DNA of 5,404 bases from assembly GCA_023261915.1 (NCBI GenBank), contig JALRFT010000169.1, positions 1 to 5,404 on the forward strand. The letters are read 5' to 3'. This document shows positions 1 to 5,404 of the stretch, one piece after another. This DNA comes from Acidimicrobiales bacterium (GTDB lineage: Bacteria > Actinomycetota > Acidimicrobiia > Acidimicrobiales > Acidimicrobilacustridaceae). The notes under the pieces are model-generated. The model was given only the letters and a program-made list of their open reading frames with translations. It was not told the origin of the DNA and searched no databases. Every line of letters starts with the position of its first letter. Position 1 is the stretch's first letter. The position numbers and the translations under genes were made by a program.

Positions 1-1
1 C

Positions 2-172
2 GACTCCCTGAGGGCTGACGCCTGGCTGTGGTCACACGGGGATCCCCAGAGTCCCGCCGGGGACACCGTTCGGGCTCAGGTCCGAGCGGCATTCATCGAT
101 GATGATCCGAAGTGGATCATGACGATCTGGGATCAGTTCGAACTCGCGGTGAGCAGGGCTCTCAGCGCCTGA
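2..172 (+). CDS. C-terminal fragment of a DUF2817-like (M14-like metallopeptidase) protein
   Basis: An open frame enters from the left edge and ends at TGA 170-172, giving 56 residues that begin DSLRADAWLWSHGDPQSP and end FELAVSRALSA. The composition and the pattern R-A-D-x-W-L-x-x-H-G-D, then an amphipathic stretch with A-F-x-D-D-D-P-x-W, then a final alanine-rich helix, resemble from memory the end of DUF2817 proteins. These are relatives of M14 zinc carboxypeptidases and usually have unknown substrates. The metal-binding residues would lie upstream of the window, so activity cannot be judged. Codon use fits a real gene (mostly G/C at third positions), and a terminator-like hairpin begins exactly at the stop codon, which supports this frame. 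That it is coding is quite likely; the family name is a recognition call without a search and could be wrong. Confidence 0.6.
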   Translation, partial: DSLRADAWLWSHGDPQSPAGDTVRAQVRAAFIDDDPKWIMTIWDQFELAVSRALSA

Positions 173-205
173 CGGCCATCACCTCGACCAGCAGGGATGG
201 GCCGT
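172..205 (+). terminator. Stem-loop at the stop codon, probable terminator without U-tract
   Basis: A 12-bp imperfect stem can be drawn: ACGGCC (172-177) with GGCCGT (200-205), ATC (178-180) with GAT (196-198), and CCT (182-184) with AGG (193-195). There is one bulged base on each arm (A181, G199) and an 8-nt loop. It starts on the last base of the upstream TGA. No T-run follows (next bases TGACCGCAGC). High-GC actinobacteria often use hairpins without a U-tract, so termination is plausible but inferred. Confidence 0.55.
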
Positions 206-226
206 TGACCGCAGCGATGTCATGAC

Positions 227-248
227 TGCCCGTTGCGATCGCAGGGCA
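227..248. other. Inverted repeat with TGCGATCGCA palindrome core
   Basis: TGCCC (227-231) pairs with GGGCA (244-248) around the perfect 10-bp palindrome TGCGATCGCA (234-243), with GT (232-233) as a bulge. As RNA this gives a compact 8-bp stem closed by a GATC loop. It sits 21 bases after the first stem-loop and could be a second termination element or a protein-binding dyad. Nothing in the sequence decides between these. Confidence 0.35.
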
Positions 249-436
249 CGGACACTGAACGCCTGTGAGCGGAGTTGATCAAGCCGACCGGTGTTCCCAA
301 GTGGGGTGTAGGTGTGGGGCATTGCTCATCTCCTTGTCGTGGGGTGATGCCGGGTCTGGACACCACCGACGTTAGGAAGGCCTTGTTGCCAGAGGGTTTC
401 GGCTTCGGTAAGCAACCGTGACATCACGTTGAGCGC

Positions 437-464
437 TACCGTGACGACATTCATCACGGGGGGA
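437..464 (+). promoter_or_regulatory. Putative -10 box and ribosome binding site of the DUF6351 lipoprotein gene
   Basis: TACCGT at 437-442 fits a TAnnnT -10 hexamer. It would put the transcription start near 449 and leave a leader of about 23 bases. I see no good -35 at normal spacing. GGGGGGA at 458-464 lies 7 bases before TTG 472 and is the best Shine-Dalgarno-like stretch here. It is the main reason for accepting the TTG start. Confidence 0.35.
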
Positions 465-471
465 ACGAGCC

Positions 472-2673
472 TTGATCACACGACGCCCAATCCACATTGC
501 GGTCATCGGAATGACCGCAGCACTTCTGACCGCAGTCAGTGCCTGCTCCTCGAACAGTGCCACCTCCCCGGAGGCCGCAGCGTCGACGGGACCAGCCACG
601 TTCGCCACCGCCGCAGATGTGGGGCTCACCACAGTCCAGAGATCATCAGACGGTGCGGTGACGCTGTCGACGTTGTCGAGTCGTGCCTCCATGGTCAGTG
701 GTGGCGACGTGCTGGTGGCCGTGGCGTCCCGCGATCTTGCGGACCCCACACTGACCGTCAACGGTGTGGATCGGACAGACGAACTCGCCGAAGTTATGGA
801 CGGAGCGGGGGCAGCAGAGTTGCAGGGAGTTATCTCCGGACTCGCCGACGGTGCCAACACCCTCGTCGCCTCCGCCGGGGGCTCGTCCGTTGAGATGACC
901 GTCACCAACCACCCTCTGAGCGGACCGATCTTCTCCGGCCCGCATCTCGAGCCATGGGTGTGTGAGACGGAACTCGCCGGTCTCCAACCAGCGAGTGATC
1001 AGAACTGCACGACCCCGTCGGCAACCTCGTGGTCATATGTCACCACCGCCGGTCTGGAGCAACCGTTCGCACCCGGTGATCCTCTCCCCGCTGATGTGGC
1101 TACCACACAGGTCGACGGTGCGGACTGGCCCGTGATCATCCGGACGGAAAAGGGTGTGATCAATCGAGGCATCTACACCATCTGGCTGCTCGACCCCGGA
1201 GCAGTCGAGCTTCCCGCCGCCGCTCTCGCCGGCGATGAGAATCCAACCTGGCAGGCAGCAGCGTTCAATGGTCGTCTGGTTTACCGCTTCGGGGGCGGAT
1301 GCGGCACCAGTTTCTCCCAAGGCGCAGCGCTCGGGAACCTCGGTGGAGGTGCCGACCTCGGGCTCTTGGCCAAGGGCTACGCCATGGCCACGAACACCCT
1401 CAACACCTTCCAGACCGCCTGCAACCCCGTGCTGTCGGCGGAGACCATGATGATGACGAGGGAGCACTTCGTGAAGCGATTCAGTCTCCCTGAGTTCACC
1501 ATCGGTGACGGTGGATCAGGTGGGGCTATCCAGCAGCTCTCGATCGCCACGGCTTACCCCGGTGCTCTCGACGGCATCTCCGCCAGCCTGCCGTTTCCCG
1601 ATGCGCTGAGCATCGCCCCCGGCGTGACCGACTGCGGCTTGCTCCTCAACTACTACGCCTCGGGGACCGGGAGCTCGCTCACCGAAGAGCAGCAGCGGGC
1701 CATCAACGGCCACGTGTCCAGCGGTACCTGCCAGAACTGGTCCAACCTCTTCCTCTCGGCCATTGATCCCACCGTCGGCTGCGCTCCCCAACTCGCCGAG
1801 GAGGTCTATGACCCCCAGAGCAATCCCGACGGGGTGCGCTGCACCCTGCCGGACATCAACGTCAACATGCTCGGCACCGACCCCGTCACCGGCTTTGCCC
1901 AACGACCACTCGACAACGTCGGCGTCCCCTACGGCCTCGGGGCGCTCGAGGACGGCGTCATCAGTGTGGATGAGTTCCTTGATCTGAACGCCAACATCGG
2001 GGGCTACGACATCGACGGGAACATCATCACGGGCCGCACCGAAGCGACCACGGGATCGCTCGAGACCACCTACCGGGTTGGCGCACTGAGTGAAGGTGAT
2101 GCCCTCACCGATGTCCCCATCATCCTTCGCAACGTCTACCTCGACCCCGATGGCGACATCCACACCCGGGTTTGGGCTTTTGACATCCGTGAGCGACTGC
2201 GACGAAACGGCGCCGATGCTCCCAACCTGTTGTTGTGGACCGACCCGGGGGTGGGAGGAGTCGGGGCACTGGTGGCCAGCGTGACCGGGCAAATCGATGG
2301 CGCCAACCGGTCGGTTGAGGCACTCGATGCCTGGCTGACTGCGGGTGAGCGTCCCGCCAACGTCACCAACCAGTGCGTGCTCGCCGACGGCACCCTCATC
2401 AAGGGCGGCTGGGAAATCTACGACCAACCGGGCCCCTGCGCCGACGCCTACCCCGTAGCCTCCGATCCCCGGTTTGTCGCCGGCCAACGTCTCGGCACCA
2501 CCGTCCTCGCCTGCGAACGGCAACCCGCAGATCAGTCACCATGGTCGTCCTCGTTCAGTGAAGCCCAGCGTCAGCGACTCGCCGAGGTGTTCCCCACTGG
2601 GGTGTGCGACTGGTCGAAACCGGGGCGTGGCAGCCAACCGTCCAGCGGGAAGTGGCTGAACTTCGGTCGTTGA
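472..2673 (+). CDS. Exported lipoprotein of the DUF6351 family, alpha/beta-hydrolase-like
   Basis: The product has 733 residues. The TTG start is supported by a purine-rich site 7 bases upstream and by the resulting signal peptide: Arg4-Arg5, a hydrophobic core, then lipobox V-S-A-C with Cys25 as the lipidated residue. The mature protein should therefore be anchored outside the cytoplasmic membrane. A Ser/Ala/Thr-rich linker leads to a beta-rich N-terminal region (about 60-150, beginning LSSRASMVSGGDVLVAV). Then come FGGGCGTS at 273-280, an oxyanion-loop-like motif, and GDGGSGG at 345-351, where Ser349 is the candidate nucleophile. Next are DLNANIGGYDIDG near 504-516 and DIHTR with His564, a possible catalytic histidine. 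The end has FPTGVCDWSKPG. These blocks match my memory of DUF6351 proteins, whose substrate is unknown; an esterase or polymer-hydrolase role is inference. Twelve cysteines remain after Cys25, compatible with disulfides in an exported protein. Dyads upstream and a gap downstream suggest it is transcribed alone. Confidence 0.8.
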   Translation: MITRRPIHIAVIGMTAALLTAVSACSSNSATSPEAAASTGPATFATAADVGLTTVQRSSDGAVTLSTLSSRASMVSGGDVLVAVASRDLADPTLTVNGVDRTDELAEVMDGAGAAELQGVISGLADGANTLVASAGGSSVEMTVTNHPLSGPIFSGPHLEPWVCETELAGLQPASDQNCTTPSATSWSYVTTAGLEQPFAPGDPLPADVATTQVDGADWPVIIRTEKGVINRGIYTIWLLDPGAVELPAAALAGDENPTWQAAAFNGRLVYRFGGGCGTSFSQGAALGNLGGGADLGLLAKGYAMATNTLNTFQTACNPVLSAETMMMTREHFVKRFSLPEFTIGDGGSGGAIQQLSIATAYPGALDGISASLPFPDALSIAPGVTDCGLLLNYYASGTGSSLTEEQQRAINGHVSSGTCQNWSNLFLSAIDPTVGCAPQLAEEVYDPQSNPDGVRCTLPDINVNMLGTDPVTGFAQRPLDNVGVPYGLGALEDGVISVDEFLDLNANIGGYDIDGNIITGRTEATTGSLETTYRVGALSEGDALTDVPIILRNVYLDPDGDIHTRVWAFDIRERLRRNGADAPNLLLWTDPGVGGVGALVASVTGQIDGANRSVEALDAWLTAGERPANVTNQCVLADGTLIKGGWEIYDQPGPCADAYPVASDPRFVAGQRLGTTVLACERQPADQSPWSSSFSEAQRQRLAEVFPTGVCDWSKPGRGSQPSSGKWLNFGR

Positions 2674-2758
2674 TCGCGCCGGCCCGTAAACCAACGGAGG
2701 AAAGTCCACACTGGCGGGCATGACGAACTGACCGGGACATGACCGTTACCATGCGCTC
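2674..2758. promoter_or_regulatory. Intergenic region with TACCAT -10 box, possible leaderless promoter
   Basis: TACCAT at 2747-2752 matches the TAnnnT -10 pattern and lies 6 bases before the ATG at 2759. Transcription would then begin at or next to the start codon, giving a leaderless mRNA. This agrees with the absence of a good Shine-Dalgarno sequence before this ATG. ATGACG (2720-2725) resembles a -35 box, but its 21-base spacing is long. A 5-bp inverted repeat, GCCCG 2682-2686 with CGGGC 2715-2719, spans this gap; it is too weak to call a terminator for the lipoprotein gene. Confidence 0.35.
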
Positions 2759-3046
2759 ATGGGATGTTGTGCAGGAGCGCTGTTCATCGCCGGGGCCCCT
2801 CGTGTGGCGCTGGTGTTCCTCTGGTTGTTCACCGACCGTCTGAGTCTGGCCTTCGACTCGTTCCTGATGGGCCTCGTTGGGTTCATCCTGCTTCCGTACA
2901 CGACCACGCTGTATGCGGCGGCCTACGCACCGATCGGTGGAGTGACCGGGATCGGATGGCTGGTGGTCATCGCCGGCCTGCTACTCGACATCGGGTCGTA
3001 CTCGAGCGGCGCCTACAGCGGTCAGCGGCAGTACAGCACCCGCTGA
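2759..3046 (+). CDS. Small multi-pass membrane protein, function unknown
   Basis: The product has 95 residues and starts at ATG. Hydrophobic segments lie at about residues 16-24 (short, ending in F-T-D-R), 34-57 (through the LLPYTTTLYAAAYAP stretch) and 64-81 (GIGWLVVIAGLLLDIGSY), so two to three membrane passes are likely. The tail is short, polar and Arg/Gln/Ser-rich. The motif order W-L-F-T-D, A-F-D-S-F, L-L-P-Y-T-T, then G-W followed by L-L-L-D-I-G-S-Y recalls a small conserved actinobacterial membrane protein family for which I know no function. The start is uncertain by a few codons. There is no ribosome binding site of note, but a -10-like TACCAT lies 6 bases upstream, so leaderless translation may apply. 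It is separated from both neighbours by 85 and 107 bases, so an operon link is not evident. Confidence 0.72.
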   Translation: MGCCAGALFIAGAPRVALVFLWLFTDRLSLAFDSFLMGLVGFILLPYTTTLYAAAYAPIGGVTGIGWLVVIAGLLLDIGSYSSGAYSGQRQYSTR

Positions 3047-3074
3047 GTTCCCCGGCTGCTTCCCACCGGTACCC

Positions 3075-3098
3075 CCGCGCCGAATGACACCGGGGCGG
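3075..3098 (+). terminator. GC-rich hairpin between the membrane protein gene and pgeF
   Basis: CCGC (3075-3078) pairs with GCGG (3095-3098) and CCG (3080-3082) with CGG (3091-3093). A single G·G mismatch separates the two stem parts, and the loop AATGACAC has 8 bases. It lies 29 bases after the preceding TGA, a sensible place for a terminator, but no T-run follows. An alternative register pairs CCCCG 3073-3077 with CGGGG 3091-3095. Confidence 0.3.
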
Positions 3099-3143
3099 CA
3101 CCGACTCCTGGGCATCCACCTGCCGTGGGGGAGATTGAGGCCC

Positions 3144-3154
3144 GGGAGTACCCT
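3144..3154 (+). promoter_or_regulatory. Overlapping RBS and -10-like box that decide the pgeF start
   Basis: GGGAG at 3144-3148 lies 5 bases before TTG 3154, a normal Shine-Dalgarno spacing. TACCCT at 3149-3154 also fits a -10 box and would start a leaderless transcript near GTG 3163. The in-frame stop TGA at 3136-3138 excludes any earlier start, so only TTG 3154, GTG 3163 or later codons remain. Confidence 0.35.
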
Positions 3155-4056
3155 TGGGAGCCGTGACCACCTCCACCCCGCCTGCCGCCACCGCAGACAC
3201 GGGTGCTGTGGTCGGTAGGTCGGCAAGCATCGAAACCCTCCGCTGGCCAGGGCTCGACGCCACTGGAGCCCTTGCGGCCGTCATCACCACTCGACACGGC
3301 GGTGTCTCCGAAGGACCGTGGGCTTCGGCCAACCTGGGGCTCCACGTCGGGGACCACCCCGACAAGGTGATTGAGAACCGGCATCGGGCAGCGGCAGCGG
3401 TCGGGCTTCCCCTTGACGCCCTCGTGTTCTGCCATCAGTCCCACGGGACCACGGTCGCCGCCGTGACTGCCGACGACGCCGGCCGGGGCACACGAACCGA
3501 ATCTGACGCGCTCGCTGACGTCGACGCCATTGTGACCACGGAGTCATCCGTGGGTCTCGTCATCATGGTCGCCGACTGTGTCCCCATGGTTCTCGTCGAC
3601 CCGCAGGCCCGCGTGCTTGCTGCGGTGCACGCCGGCTGGAGGGGCACCGTGGGCGGCATCGCCCAAGTTGCCATCGGCGACATGGTCCGCCATGGTGCCG
3701 ACCCGAGTCGCATCGTGGTGGGGATTGGCCCCGCCGTCCATCCCGACGAGTACCAGGTCGGGGAAGAGGTGGCTGCGGGCATCGTCTCACTCCTCGGCGC
3801 TGATCCCACCAGTCCCGCCGGCGCACCGATCCTCCGAACTGACCAGCCCGATGCCGATAGTCAACGCCGCTGGCGATGCGATCTCGCCGGTGCCAACGCC
3901 TCACTGCTGGTCGCCTGTGGCATCAATCCGGAGAACATTCACACCACAGGGCGATTCAGTGGTGACGGCGACTTTTTCAGCGATCGACAGGAGCGTCCGT
4001 GTGGACGCTTTGCGGTCATGGCCCACCTCCTTGCCGATCAGGACGGGGTGGACTGA
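3154..4056 (+). CDS. pgeF: PgeF/YfiH-family protein (peptidoglycan editing factor, laccase-domain purine nucleoside enzyme)
   Basis: The product has 300 residues from TTG 3154 (297 from GTG 3163); the recognisable family core begins near residue 27. The characteristic metal or active-site residues are all present: His97 in CHQSHGTTV, Cys142 in ADCVPMVLVDP, and His159 in AVHAGWRGTVGGI. TTRHGGVSEGPWASANLG (45-62) and the closing FFSDRQExPCGRFAVMAHL are also standard family blocks. The family (formerly DUF152, multicopper polyphenol oxidase-like) includes human LACC1/FAMIN and bacterial enzymes with adenosine deaminase and purine nucleoside phosphorylase activity. E. coli YfiH limits L-Ser misincorporation in place of L-Ala into the muropeptide precursor. 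It acts in the cytoplasm. One base separates its TGA from the GTG of murL, so the two are almost certainly cotranscribed. In many bacteria this gene lies in the division/cell-wall cluster near ftsZ; that cluster is not visible here. The family call is firm; the exact substrate is not settled by sequence. Confidence 0.93.
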   Translation: MGAVTTSTPPAATADTGAVVGRSASIETLRWPGLDATGALAAVITTRHGGVSEGPWASANLGLHVGDHPDKVIENRHRAAAAVGLPLDALVFCHQSHGTTVAAVTADDAGRGTRTESDALADVDAIVTTESSVGLVIMVADCVPMVLVDPQARVLAAVHAGWRGTVGGIAQVAIGDMVRHGADPSRIVVGIGPAVHPDEYQVGEEVAAGIVSLLGADPTSPAGAPILRTDQPDADSQRRWRCDLAGANASLLVACGINPENIHTTGRFSGDGDFFSDRQERPCGRFAVMAHLLADQDGVD

Positions 4057-4057
4057 G

Positions 4058-5404
4058 GTGGGGGCGACCGGATTCCAGCCACGAGACGTCCGAGCCTTCC
4101 GCTACCTCAATTACGAGCTCGAGATCAGCGGGGCGACCGTCACTCTGGGGTGTCACTACGCCCTCGACGATCTGGTGTTCACCGAAACGGTGGCCATTGA
4201 GGTGCCGCCGGGCACGGAAAACCCTTCCGAGGTGGAGCTTGGGGCTGCGGCGCGACTCGTTCACCTGCTCGCCGGCGTGTCGTACTTCAAGGCCGCCGCG
4301 CCACCGCGGATCGAGATCGGCGAGGGGGGCCTCACCCCCCCAGAGCGTCATCTCCTCGAGGCCTTCTATGGCGACGGTCTCGGGGAGTTCGCCTACCGCA
4401 ATGATCTGAACCTCGACGGACTCCACATCGACGCCGACGAACGACCAGTCAGCCGACCCACCGACCCCCCCTCCACCAGATCCCGACCGCTGATCCCCTT
4501 CGGTGGTGGGATCGACTCGATCGTCACCGTCGACGGCGTGCGCACCGCCGACCCCGAGGCCGACAGTGCCCTTTTCGTCATGTCCCGCGCCAACGACCGC
4601 TTCGCTGCCATAGAGGTGCCCGCAGCCGCCACTGCGCTGCCCATCGTGCGAGCCGAACGGACGCTCGACCCCAAGATCCTCCGGTCGGCCGACTACGGCT
4701 TCCTCAACGGCCACGTCCCGGTCACGGGTGTGCTCTCGGCGGTGGCAGTGCTCGCCGCTGTGGCGAGCGGACGCAACAGCGTGGTGATGTCGAATGAATG
4801 GTCAGCGTCGATGGGGAACCTCGTCCACAACGGCCGCATGGTGAACCACCAGTGGTCCAAGAGCCTCGCTTTTGAGGAGTTGTTGCGCCAGACACTCGTC
4901 ACCTCATCACTCGGCAACATCGATTACTTCTCGTGGCTTCGACCATTCAGCGAACTCTGGGTGGCGAGACGCTTCGCAGCGCTCAACGGGTTCCACCCGC
5001 TGTTCCGCAGTTGCAATCGCTCATTTCACCTCGATCCCACCTCCCGGCTCGACACCTGGTGCGGCCAGTGCGACAAGTGCTGCTTCATCGACCTGATTCT
5101 CAGCCCCTATCTCTCAGCCGAGGCACTGAGGGGAATCTTCAGCGGGGCCGAACCACTGGCCGACCCCTCGCTCGCTCCCAAGTTCCGCGTCCTTGCCGGC
5201 CTCGGGGACGGCGCCAAGCCCTTTGAGTGCGTTGGGGATGTCGACGAGTGCCGGGTGGCCGTGCTGTTGGCCAGCGAACGCCCCGACCGCGGTGACAACC
5301 TCCTGCTGCGTTCACTGGCGGACGAAACCCGCGTTCTTGTGCCCGGCGACCCCAACCAACACGCTGCCGCGCTCCTGGTTCCGCTCGGGCCCCATCACAT
5401 TCCG
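4058..5404 (+). CDS. murL: MurL-type UDP-MurNAc-L-Ala-L-Glu epimerase, 3' end beyond the window
   Basis: An uninterrupted frame runs from GTG 4058 to the window edge, 449 codons without a stop. MurL, described in Xanthomonas oryzae, uses ATP and Mg2+ to epimerise the terminal L-Glu of UDP-MurNAc-L-Ala-L-Glu to D-Glu in the cytoplasm. This replaces the usual glutamate racemase plus MurD route. Visible blocks are FRYLNYELEI near the N-terminus and PFGGGIDS at 147-154, a PP-loop-like ATP-binding motif in which GGGxDS replaces the common SGGxDS. NEWSASMGN follows at 246-254, YFSWLRPFSELW from 290, and SCNRSF with Cys319. Then WCGQCDKCC carries Cys335, 338, 341 and 342. The family is, from memory, about 450 residues long, so only a little should be missing. 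The start is one base after the pgeF stop, with purine-rich sequence (AGGACGGGG, 4040-4048) but no clear ribosome binding site, so translation is probably coupled to pgeF. TTG 4031 is a possible earlier in-frame start overlapping pgeF. The family call rests on recalled motifs, not on an alignment. Confidence 0.85.
   Translation, partial: MGATGFQPRDVRAFRYLNYELEISGATVTLGCHYALDDLVFTETVAIEVPPGTENPSEVELGAAARLVHLLAGVSYFKAAAPPRIEIGEGGLTPPERHLLEAFYGDGLGEFAYRNDLNLDGLHIDADERPVSRPTDPPSTRSRPLIPFGGGIDSIVTVDGVRTADPEADSALFVMSRANDRFAAIEVPAAATALPIVRAERTLDPKILRSADYGFLNGHVPVTGVLSAVAVLAAVASGRNSVVMSNEWSASMGNLVHNGRMVNHQWSKSLAFEELLRQTLVTSSLGNIDYFSWLRPFSELWVARRFAALNGFHPLFRSCNRSFHLDPTSRLDTWCGQCDKCCFIDLILSPYLSAEALRGIFSGAEPLADPSLAPKFRVLAGLGDGAKPFECVGDVDECRVAVLLASERPDRGDNLLLRSLADETRVLVPGDPNQHAAALLVPLGPHHIP

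Larger units (their letters stand above)
173..471. other. Non-coding intergenic stretch with dyads and a short direct repeat
   Basis: I see no convincing gene in these 299 bases. The stretch holds the terminator-like stem at 172-205 and a second dyad at 227-248. A weaker G·U-containing hairpin lies at 318-351 (GGCAT with ATGCC at the base). There is an 8-bp palindrome AAGGCCTT at 377-384. The octamer ACCGTGAC occurs at 415-422 and again at 438-445, just ahead of the DUF6351 gene. The right-hand part is the likely promoter and leader of that gene. Confidence 0.6.

Noticed and set aside
301..346. Three copies of GTGGGG (301, 314, 339) that might suggest a repeat array
   Set aside because: Spacing is irregular and the unit is only six bases in a G-rich stretch; nothing resembles CRISPR repeats, iterons or a tandem array.
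1516..2523. 335-codon open frame on the minus strand inside the DUF6351 gene
   Set aside because: It is an antisense shadow of a high-GC gene whose third positions are G/C. Its translation is low-complexity Gly/Val/Asp-rich with no recognisable family, while the + strand frame has signal peptide and family motifs.
2696..2707. GGAGGAAAGTCC, identical to the conserved P4-region element of bacterial RNase P RNA (rnpB)
   Set aside because: The match stops after 12 bases (ACACTGG follows, not the usual GGGCTCC). No downstream ACAGAA-type 3' element is present, and the next 300 bases encode a plausible membrane protein, so a full rnpB does not fit. A covariance-model scan would settle it.
2682..2719. 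GCCCG/CGGGC inverted repeat after the lipoprotein gene as a terminator
   Set aside because: The stem is only 5 bp with a 28-base loop and no T-run, so it is too weak to list as a terminator.
3999..4409. 136-codon + strand frame crossing the pgeF-murL junction
   Set aside because: Its translation is Ser/Arg/Pro-rich without family features and it overlaps both pgeF and the N-terminal MurL blocks in another frame.
4016..4714. 232-codon open frame on the minus strand over the start of murL
   Set aside because: It lies opposite the well-supported MurL reading frame, including its PP-loop region, and its translation is Gly/Val/Glu-rich without motifs.

Overview
The window is GC-rich and coding-dense, and every gene I can support lies on the + strand. 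Non-ATG starts (TTG, GTG), heavy use of G/C at third codon positions, a DUF6351-type lipoprotein and a small two-to-three-segment membrane protein typical of high-GC Gram-positives suggest an actinomycete. An Acidimicrobiia-like lineage is my best guess, but that placement is inference and not demonstrated.

Layout. Positions 2-172 hold the last 56 codons of a protein that resembles the C-terminus of DUF2817 (M14-like zinc peptidase) proteins. A strong imperfect hairpin starts on its stop codon, and a roughly 300-base non-coding stretch with further dyads and a short direct repeat follows. Positions 472-2673 encode a 733-residue exported lipoprotein of the uncharacterised DUF6351 group, with an alpha/beta-hydrolase-like GGSGG nucleophile-elbow motif and 12 cysteines in the mature protein. 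Positions 2759-3046 encode a 95-residue membrane protein of unknown function. After a 107-base gap containing a GC-rich hairpin come two tightly coupled genes: pgeF (yfiH, 3154-4056) and, one base later, murL (4058 to the window edge, unfinished). murL starts with GTG and runs off the window, so a complete-ORF search easily misses it.

How the genes work together. The first three genes look like separate transcription units, with an exported or membrane theme but no demonstrable shared pathway. The pgeF-murL pair is the most interesting part. PgeF is linked in E. coli to keeping wrong amino acids (L-Ser in place of L-Ala) out of the first position of the peptidoglycan stem. MurL epimerises the second residue (L-Glu to D-Glu) on UDP-MurNAc-L-Ala-L-Glu. 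An operon joining them would couple quality control of stem position 1 to stereochemical correction of position 2. It also predicts a MurD2-type L-Glu ligase elsewhere in the genome, perhaps just downstream. No CRISPR array, tRNA, rRNA, insertion sequence or phage gene was found.
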